The translations under genes and the position numbers were made by a program. A model generated the notes under the pieces. The model did no database searches. It saw only the letters and a list, made by a program, of their open reading frames with translations, and had not been told where the DNA came from. Below, one piece after another: positions 1 through 4,891 of a stretch of DNA of 5,006 nucleotides; position 1 is the stretch's first letter, and every line of letters begins with the position of its first letter. Source of the stretch: Bacteroidales bacterium (GTDB taxonomy: Bacteria > Bacteroidota > Bacteroidia > Bacteroidales > WCHB1-69); the NCBI GenBank assembly GCA_031273515.1, contig JAISRU010000197.1:1-5006 (forward strand), written 5' to 3'.

Positions 1-35
1 CTCTCACTCGCTGCGTCGGTTGCCACATCGCTTCT

Positions 36-58
36 CCCCTCTCCATGTTGGAGAGGGG
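36..58. repeat. GC-rich palindrome (9-bp stem, 5-nt loop)
   Basis: CCCCTCTCC (36-44) and GGAGAGGGG (50-58) are perfect inverted repeats around the loop ATGTT. The right arm continues into a G-rich tail (CAGGGGGTGAGG, 59-70). No T-run follows on either strand, so it does not look like an intrinsic terminator. From memory, a hairpin with this GGAGAGGGGC-GGGGGTGAGG tail occurs as a dispersed intergenic repeat in several bacterial phyla; I could not check this. The hairpin is certain as sequence; the repeat-family assignment is inference. Confidence 0.6.
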
Positions 59-101
59 CAGGGGGTGAGGAAAAAAGGCGGTTGCGAATGACATTGCAAA
101 A

Positions 102-125
102 AGAGACGTTGCAGGCAACGTCTCT
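102..125. repeat. Perfect 11-bp palindrome
   Basis: AGAGACGTTGC (102-112) and GCAACGTCTCT (115-125) are exact inverted repeats separated only by AG. Outside them, ATTG (93-96) and CAAT (127-130) could extend the stem after a bulge. There is no poly-T tail. It resembles the short, nearly perfect palindromes of the GAGACGTTGC type that I recall as dispersed intergenic repeats in Bacteroidetes and cyanobacteria. It lies upstream of the promoter and outside any gene, so REP/MITE-like DNA is the most likely reading. Confidence 0.6.
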
Positions 126-194
126 ACAATCCCAATGACGGCGTTGGTATTTGCGTCCGAATGGCATGACTGAAAATTCTCAATTAATTTATGC

Positions 195-202
195 TATCTT
201 TG
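195..202 (+). promoter_or_regulatory. Probable Bacteroidetes-type -7 promoter element
   Basis: TATCTTTG matches the Bacteroidetes primary-sigma -7 consensus TAnnTTTG exactly and sits in an A+T-rich stretch (171-192). A -33 TTTG box is not convincing at the expected distance; the bases near 171 are TGAA. Transcription would start about 5-10 nt downstream, giving a leader of about 100 nt before the FKBP start at 307. It is the only good promoter-like site I found ahead of the four-gene cluster, so it may drive all of it. Confidence 0.55.
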
Positions 203-306
203 CAGAAATTTTATTGACGGGGTAGGTCGTGGGATAAAAGACAATGTCCGAAGAACTTACCCAAGTCGAAATCTAAAAAACAGTTCATAAATAAAACGTA
301 TTCAAG
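203..306 (+). promoter_or_regulatory. Possible 5' leader with weak hairpin and 10-codon ORF
   Basis: This is the stretch between the putative promoter and the FKBP start. GGGTAGGT (220-227) can pair with ACTTACCC (255-262) through eight pairs including one G-U in RNA, and GAC (216-218) can pair with GTC (265-267) after a small internal loop. An ATG at 244 opens a 10-codon frame (MSEELTQVEI) ending at TAA 274-276, in the same frame as the FKBP gene but closed before it. No known riboswitch or ribosomal leader is recognisable. The hairpin and the tiny ORF may both be chance; they are recorded as visible content only. Confidence 0.2.
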
Positions 307-906
307 ATGACACAAGAAGAAAAGAAATCGTATGCATTGGGAGTCGTTGCATGCATCAATTATCTGCAAATGGGGATGAAGGTTGATGAAAATGCTTTTA
401 TCAAAGGATTTTCTGCCATTGCAAACAAGAAACAACCGGAAATGTCCGAAATGGAAATCAAACAGGCGCTGGATGACATCAAAGACGATATCGAAAAAGA
501 AAGAGCCTCTTCTTCCGAAGGGGAAAAAGAAGCGGGTCGCAAATTTCTGGAACAAAACAGACAGAACCCCAATGTAAAAGAAACATCCAGCGGATTACAA
601 TACAAAGTAATCAGAGAAAGTATCGGGAGAAAACCCGTCGCTAACGATACCGTCGAAGTACATTACTGCGGCAAATTGTTGGACGGTACTGTTTTCGACA
701 GCTCGGTCGAACGAGGCGAAAGAATTGAATTTGCTTTAAATCAAGTTATCGCAGGATGGAAAGAAGGTCTGCAACTGATGAGCGAAGGTTCTAAATTTGA
801 GTTTTATATTCCTTCTCATCTGGCTTACGGAGATCAAGGTGCAGGCGATTTGATCAAAGGCGGAGCTACACTTGTCTTTGAAGTGGAACTCTTCAAAGTG
901 AAATAA
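307..906 (+). CDS. FKBP-type peptidyl-prolyl cis-trans isomerase (FklB/Mip-like, cytoplasmic)
   Basis: The 199-residue protein should catalyse cis-trans isomerisation of Xaa-Pro bonds as a folding helper. Residues about 5-85 match the helical FKBP N-terminal dimerisation domain (SYALGVVACINYL, then charged helices). Residues about 92-198 form the FKBP catalytic domain, with VHYCGKLLDGTVFDSS, VIAGWKEGLQLM, YIPSHLAYG and LVFEVEL. Counterparts of the human FKBP12 pocket are present: Tyr120, Phe130, Asp131, Phe142, Val147, Ile148, Trp151, Tyr174 and Phe191. No signal peptide or lipobox is present, so it resembles cytoplasmic FklB (about 206 aa in E. coli) rather than periplasmic FkpA or Mip. One oddity is that the IPPxAT loop near the C-terminus reads IKGGAT (183-188). 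The ATG at 307 is the first after in-frame stops and gives the expected family N-terminus; the upstream sequence is A-rich without a clear Shine-Dalgarno. The next gene starts 15 nt downstream. Confidence 0.93.
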   Translation: MTQEEKKSYALGVVACINYLQMGMKVDENAFIKGFSAIANKKQPEMSEMEIKQALDDIKDDIEKERASSSEGEKEAGRKFLEQNRQNPNVKETSSGLQYKVIRESIGRKPVANDTVEVHYCGKLLDGTVFDSSVERGERIEFALNQVIAGWKEGLQLMSEGSKFEFYIPSHLAYGDQGAGDLIKGGATLVFEVELFKVK

Positions 907-921
907 TGCTGCTCTGACGCT

Positions 922-2364
922 ATGAATAATCCTGTCGAACCTTTAAAACAACTGTTTCTCCAAACGTTCGGTAGAGAGGTCGAGCATGTATCCTTGTTGG
1001 AAACATCGGGGTCTGAGCGGAAATATTATCGTCTGCAATGCGGACCCTTTTCTGCTATGGGCGTCTACAATGCGGACAACAAAGAAAACAGAGCTTTTTT
1101 AGCCTTATCCCGTCATTTTTTAAGCAAAGGAATTTCCGTACCTGTTGTCTATGCGGACAATCTCGCACACAACAACTATCTAATCAGCGATCTGGGCGAC
1201 ACAACCCTGTATCGTCGTCTGTGCGAACTCCGAAACGGTTCCGCTGATTTTCCGCCTCAGCTTATTCCTGTCTACAAACAGGCGTTGGATAAATTGCTCT
1301 ATATTCAGACGGAAGGCGGAAAGGATTTCGATTTTTCGCTTTGCTATCCCCGTTCTGCATTCGACAGTCAGTCGATTTTGTGGGATTTAAACTATTTCAA
1401 GTATTATTTCCTCAAACCTGCCGGCGTTTCCTGCGACGAACAACTGCTCGAAAACGACTTTCAGACCTTTGTCGATTTTCTTTCTCAAGCCAATGCTTCT
1501 TTTTTTCTTTATCGTGATTTTCAGTCCCGCAACATCATGCTGCACGATGACAAGCTCTTTTTTATCGACTATCAGGGCGGACGAAAAGGCGCGCTGCCTT
1601 ACGACGTCGCTTCATTGCTCTACGACGGAAAAGCCAATATTCCTCCTTCGGTAAGAGAATTGTTGATTGCTCATTATTCGGAAGAGTTGCAAAAGAAAAT
1701 CCCGCAGGAAGCAGTCGCTTTCGGAAAATATTACGATGCTTTCGTTTTCATACGGATGATGCAGGTAATGGGAGCGTATGGCTTTCGCGGTTTGTACGAA
1801 AAGAAGACGCATTTCTTGGAAAGCATTCCTTATGCGTTGAAAAATATGCAGTGGTTGTTGGATAATGTCCGACTTCCTTTCAAGATACCCGCTTTGTGGG
1901 ACGTTTTTCATCGCTTAATACAATCCGAAACGCTGAACCGCTACAATCGGGACGAATTGTCAAGACTTAAAATAAGTATCCACAGTTTTTCGTTTAAAAA
2001 GCACATTCCGAAGGATGAAACCGACAACGGCGGAGGATTTGTTTTTGACTGTCGTTGTTTGCCCAATCCCGCGAAACACGAAAGATACAAGATGTTGACA
2101 GGTAAAGATCAAGAAGTGATTGCTTTTATGAACGCCGAACCGACCGTTGCACATTTTTTTGACAACGTAAAATCAATTGTCGGCATGGCGGTAAAGAATT
2201 ATACGGACAGAAAATTCCGGCGTCTGATGATTTGTTTCGGATGTACGGGAGGACAGCATCGGTCGGTCTATTGTGCCGAACTGTTGCAAGATTATCTGAA
2301 TAAAATGTACGATGTAGATACCGAACTGCATCATCAAATGGAAAATGAATGGAATAAAGCATGA
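922..2364 (+). CDS. AmgK-like sugar kinase (APH fold) fused to RapZ C-terminal domain
   Basis: This 480-residue protein has two domains. Residues about 5-320 are an aminoglycoside-phosphotransferase-fold kinase. GSERKYYRL (30-38) fits the nucleotide-contact strand. LYRDFQSRNIML (196-207) is the catalytic loop, with Asp199 as likely base and Asn204 as likely metal ligand. IDYQGGRKG (215-223) supplies the metal-binding Asp216 and is followed by PYDVASLLYD. These motifs resemble AmgK, the anomeric MurNAc/GlcNAc kinase of peptidoglycan salvage, more than antibiotic kinases. Residues about 347-475 match the RapZ C-terminal domain: SFSFKKHIP, FDCRCLPNP (375-383) and GCTGGQHRSV (440-449). In E. coli RapZ this domain senses glucosamine-6-phosphate and binds the GlmY/GlmZ small RNAs; the RapZ N-terminal P-loop NTPase domain is absent here. 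The basic C-terminal tail of E. coli RapZ is also absent (this protein ends ENEWNKA). Substrate and sensing role are inferred. The stop codon overlaps the next start (ATGA). Confidence 0.88.
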   Translation: MNNPVEPLKQLFLQTFGREVEHVSLLETSGSERKYYRLQCGPFSAMGVYNADNKENRAFLALSRHFLSKGISVPVVYADNLAHNNYLISDLGDTTLYRRLCELRNGSADFPPQLIPVYKQALDKLLYIQTEGGKDFDFSLCYPRSAFDSQSILWDLNYFKYYFLKPAGVSCDEQLLENDFQTFVDFLSQANASFFLYRDFQSRNIMLHDDKLFFIDYQGGRKGALPYDVASLLYDGKANIPPSVRELLIAHYSEELQKKIPQEAVAFGKYYDAFVFIRMMQVMGAYGFRGLYEKKTHFLESIPYALKNMQWLLDNVRLPFKIPALWDVFHRLIQSETLNRYNRDELSRLKISIHSFSFKKHIPKDETDNGGGFVFDCRCLPNPAKHERYKMLTGKDQEVIAFMNAEPTVAHFFDNVKSIVGMAVKNYTDRKFRRLMICFGCTGGQHRSVYCAELLQDYLNKMYDVDTELHHQMENEWNKA

Positions 2365-2840
2365 GAAAAATACCCGTAAAAAAAATAATGTGTGGAGGAA
2401 TCGTATTGATGTTGCTGTTGCTGTCGGCGGGATGCAGATACGAGGAAGGTCCGTTTTTAAATTTCACCAAAGTCGAAAAACGAATACGCGGTATGTGGAG
2501 CGTCAGCACAGTTTACAAAGACGGCGAAAAAACCGAAACCGAATCTCCAACGCCTGTGGAAACCTTACGAGCTCAATTTGAGTTTTATAAAAACAAGATA
2601 TTAGTCATTTCTTATTTGGACAACAATGTCGTCAAGAGCAGTTCCGGTTCGTGGGAGTTTGGAGACAAGAAAAAAACGCTCAATGTGGCGTTTCAGAGTC
2701 AGTATACGGCGATAAGTCGGCAATATGAGATCATTAAGTTCAAGAATCGGGAATTGAAAGTCCGCTTTACGGATGACAAGGGTATTGTCTGGACGATAGT
2801 ATTTGGATTAGAATATTCATTTGTACCCTATGATATGTAA
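2361..2840 (+). CDS. Small lipoprotein, possibly lipocalin-like
   Basis: The 159-residue protein begins with a classic lipoprotein signal: basic n-region MRKIPVKK, hydrophobic core GGIVLMLLLL, lipobox LSAGC with Cys25 as the lipidated residue. Residues 26-29 (RYEE) carry two acids close to the Cys, loosely like Bacteroidetes surface-export signals, so outer-membrane or surface placement is possible but unproven. The mature part has a start that I associate with small Bacteroidales lipocalin-like lipoproteins (YEEGPFLNF, then RIRGMWSVSTVYKDG). It continues as alternating strands with Trp and aromatic residues (GSWEF 96-100, VWTIVFGLEYSF 143-154), which suggests a beta-barrel or sandwich. No catalytic motif is seen and ligand and function are unknown. 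It starts inside the stop of the kinase-RapZ_C gene (ATGA), with a weak GGA 7 nt upstream, and its 3' end overlaps the ClC gene. Confidence 0.8.
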   Translation: MRKIPVKKIMCGGIVLMLLLLSAGCRYEEGPFLNFTKVEKRIRGMWSVSTVYKDGEKTETESPTPVETLRAQFEFYKNKILVISYLDNNVVKSSSGSWEFGDKKKTLNVAFQSQYTAISRQYEIIKFKNRELKVRFTDDKGIVWTIVFGLEYSFVPYDM

Positions 2841-4605
2841 AAAACGCATCGCAAAGTTGTTGGAAGTCTTTTCCGAATTGTCCGACCGGAACAGGGTTTT
2901 TATCTTGAGTATATTTGTCGGCATTATAGCGGCTTTAGCGGCAATTATTCTCAAAAGCGCCGTTCATTTCACGCAGTCCATTTTACAGAACGCTTTTCCG
3001 GAAGATACATTCAATCTGCTTTATCTGGCATTTCCCGTCATCGGCATATCCTTGACGGTGCTGTATATAAGACTGTTTGTAAAAGACGACCTTTCGCACG
3101 GGGTCAGCAAGATACTCTATGCCATTGCCCGAAACAACGGACAACTGAAAACGCATCACACTTATTCGTCCATTGTTTCAAGTACGTTGACCGTCGGTTT
3201 TGGGGGATCGGTAGGATTGGAAGCTCCCATTACGCTGACCGGATCAGCTATCGGCTCTCGTTTGGGGATACTCTTCAAACTGAACGACAAATCGGTGATT
3301 ACGCTTGTCGCCTGTGGATCTACTGCTGCTGTTGCAGCTATTTTCAATGCTCCGATTGCGGGAGTTGTTTTTGCTATCGAGGTGCTGATGTTGGATTTGA
3401 CCACTGCGTCTTTGGTTCCGTTGTTGATTTCAGCGGTAACGGCAACGAGCGCTTCCTACCTCATTCTCGGACGCGGGATTATGTTCAATTCCACCCATGC
3501 GCTCGATTTCGACATGTACAAATTGCCTTTCTACATGCTTTTGGGCGTATTCACGGGATTGTATTCTGTTTATTTCATGCGGGTATCGGGCAAGATTGAA
3601 CAACTTTTTGCGAAAATCAAAAAGCCGTATATTCGTCTGCTGACGGGCGGAATTTTGTTGAGCTTGCTCATTTTCCTTTTCCCTTCGTTCTACGGAGAAG
3701 GTTACGACAGCATTCTTGCCATTCTGAACGACAACATCCATAAATTATTTATCAACAGTCCTTTTTATTTCTTCGAGCACAATGAATGGCTGTTATTGGG
3801 ATTTTTGTTTTTATTGTTGATTTTAAAGACATTTGCGACGGCATTCACGACAGGTTCGGGGGGTATCGGCGGAGTATTTGCTCCTTCGCTGTTTTTGGGA
3901 AGCATTGCCGGATGTTTTATTGCCGTATTGATGAACACTGTTTTTGATTTGGAATTGTCCGTTTTGAATTTCACGTTGGCGGGCATGGCGGGAATTATGG
4001 CAGGAGTAATGAAAGCTCCGCTGACAGCCGTGTTTTTGATAGCGGAAATATCGGGAGGGTATCAGTTGATTGTACCTCTTATTCTGACGGTGATTGTCTC
4101 GTATGCGGTGATTTATCCATTTGAGCAGTTTTCGGTCTATACGAAGCCGTTGGCGTTGACGGGCAATCTGATAACGCATCATAAAGACAAACATGCCTTG
4201 AGTAAGTTAGATGTAAAGGATTTGATTGAGGACAATTTCATCACGTTGTCGCCCGATGCGAGTTTGCGTAATCTGGTAGAAACGATTGCTCATTCGACGC
4301 GCAACATATTTCCTGTGGTAGATCAGGATGGACAATTTCACGGGATTGTTGTTTTGGACGATGTTCGCAAAATCATTTTCGAACCGGAGAAATACGACAG
4401 CGTCATGGTGAAAGACCTGTCATTTATACCGAAAGTTTCTGTCGATCCTCATGAACTGATTTCCGATGTAGCAATCAAGTTCAAAGAGAACAATCTGTAT
4501 AACATGGTCGTCTTGGATAAGGAGAACAGGTACTACGGATTTATATCTCGAGCCAATTTATTTTCGCGATACCGTGAAATCGTAGCCGAAATCTCAGACG
4601 ACTAA
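2830..4605 (+). CDS. ClC-family chloride channel/transporter with two C-terminal CBS domains
   Basis: Numbered from the ATG at 2830, this is a 591-residue inner-membrane protein. Residues about 20-440 are the ClC membrane core with many hydrophobic helices. Family landmarks are SHGVSK (89-94, in place of GSGIP), GLEAP (129-133, in place of GxEGP, gating Glu131 kept), FNAPIAGVVFAIEV (172-185), GSGGIGGVFAPSLFLG (342-357) and SVYTKPL (435-441, likely the anion-coordinating Tyr437). Residues about 463-517 and 526-581 form two CBS domains, which in this family often bind adenine nucleotides and regulate gating. The family moves chloride or other anions as a channel or a Cl-/H+ exchanger. The position of the internal proton glutamate (E203 in E. 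coli ClC-ec1) aligns with Val185, so coupled proton exchange is uncertain. A TTG at 2821 would add three residues; I prefer the ATG, which overlaps the lipoprotein gene by 11 nt. No terminator hairpin follows directly. Confidence 0.92.
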   Translation: MICKKRIAKLLEVFSELSDRNRVFILSIFVGIIAALAAIILKSAVHFTQSILQNAFPEDTFNLLYLAFPVIGISLTVLYIRLFVKDDLSHGVSKILYAIARNNGQLKTHHTYSSIVSSTLTVGFGGSVGLEAPITLTGSAIGSRLGILFKLNDKSVITLVACGSTAAVAAIFNAPIAGVVFAIEVLMLDLTTASLVPLLISAVTATSASYLILGRGIMFNSTHALDFDMYKLPFYMLLGVFTGLYSVYFMRVSGKIEQLFAKIKKPYIRLLTGGILLSLLIFLFPSFYGEGYDSILAILNDNIHKLFINSPFYFFEHNEWLLLGFLFLLLILKTFATAFTTGSGGIGGVFAPSLFLGSIAGCFIAVLMNTVFDLELSVLNFTLAGMAGIMAGVMKAPLTAVFLIAEISGGYQLIVPLILTVIVSYAVIYPFEQFSVYTKPLALTGNLITHHKDKHALSKLDVKDLIEDNFITLSPDASLRNLVETIAHSTRNIFPVVDQDGQFHGIVVLDDVRKIIFEPEKYDSVMVKDLSFIPKVSVDPHELISDVAIKFKENNLYNMVVLDKENRYYGFISRANLFSRYREIVAEISDD

Positions 4606-4616
4606 ACACCTTCTTT

Positions 4617-4648
4617 AATTGAAAATTGAAAATTGAAAATTGAAAATC
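4617..4648. repeat. Tandem GAAAATT heptamer repeat
   Basis: Three exact GAAAATT units (4621-4641) are followed by a fourth with one change (GAAAATC, 4642-4648) and preceded by a partial unit (AATT, 4617-4620). It starts 12 nt after the ClC stop codon. AT-rich heptamer runs of this kind are, as I recall, frequent between genes in Bacteroidetes. Copy number may vary between strains by slippage. No coding or terminator role is evident. Confidence 0.8.
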
Positions 4649-4669
4649 AGGATTGCGCAAGAGTTTTCT

Positions 4670-4728
4670 GGATTGCCGCATTGCTCGTATCACACAATTG
4701 ACTACCGTCGAACTCCGTTACAATGACG
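4670..4728. repeat. Possible degenerate dispersed repeat (GGATTGC ... CAATGACG)
   Basis: The stretch begins GGATTGCCGCATTGCTCGTA and ends near CAATGACG (4721-4728). These are the two ends of a widespread intergenic repeat that I recall as GGATTGCT...CGCAATGACG. The middle is diverged and the terminal inverted similarity is weak (CATTG 4679-4683 against CAATG 4721-4725). It contains no ORF of note. The assignment rests on memory of the repeat type and needs a copy search. Confidence 0.3.
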
Positions 4729-4763
4729 TAAAAATAATCGTCCTGTTTTCAGGTAGTTACAGA

Positions 4764-4779
4764 TGTCCCATTAGGGACA
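4764..4779. repeat. Array hairpin 1
   Basis: TGTCCC (4764-4769) pairs with GGGACA (4774-4779) around the loop ATTA. It is followed by AAATGTTGGTAGAAAACA. Its core shares the TCCC/GGGA centre with hairpin 2 but has a different outer pair and loop. Confidence 0.6.
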
Positions 4780-4816
4780 AAATGTTGGTAGAAAACAGAA
4801 TGTAAAACACTCGCCG

Positions 4817-4834
4817 CCGTCCCGTCAGGGACGG
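4817..4834. repeat. Array hairpin 2
   Basis: CCGTCCC (4817-4823) pairs with GGGACGG (4828-4834) around the loop GTCA, giving seven perfect pairs. It is followed by AATGTGGGGTGTATTTCAG, a linker similar to those after the other hairpins. Its centre is 54 bp from that of hairpin 1. Confidence 0.65.
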
Positions 4835-4870
4835 AATGTGGGGTGTATTTCAGATTGTCGCAAGCGTAAA

Positions 4871-4891
4871 AATTCCCGCAGGGATGGAATT
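4871..4891. repeat. Array hairpin 3 (two alternative pairings)
   Basis: AATTCC (4871-4876) can pair with GGAATT (4886-4891). Alternatively, TCCC (4874-4877) can pair with GGGA (4881-4884) around GCA. The second form keeps the CCC/GGG core of hairpins 1 and 2, and its centre is about 53 bp from that of hairpin 2. It directly abuts the palindrome at 4892. Confidence 0.5.

Noticed and set aside
102..125. Intrinsic terminator of an upstream gene
   Set aside because: The stem is strong but no U-rich tract follows on either strand, and no upstream coding region can be seen in 1-100.
244..276. ATG at 244 as an upstream start of the FKBP gene
   Set aside because: It is in the same frame, but a TAA at 274-276 closes it 30 nt before the ATG at 307.
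211..555. Minus-strand ORF of 114 codons over the FKBP start
   Set aside because: It is antisense to a well-supported FKBP gene and its leader, is rich in Phe and Leu as expected from the complement of a Lys/Glu-rich gene, and shows no domain.
922..1900. Aminoglycoside resistance gene
   Set aside because: The fold is shared, but the catalytic and metal-loop motifs (YRDFQSRN, IDYQGGRKG, YDVASLLYD) fit AmgK-like sugar kinases, and the RapZ_C fusion and operon setting do not suggest antibiotic modification.
2126..2509. Minus-strand ORF of 127 codons across the kinase-lipoprotein junction
   Set aside because: It is antisense to two clear coding regions, has no family motif, and is explained as a shadow frame.
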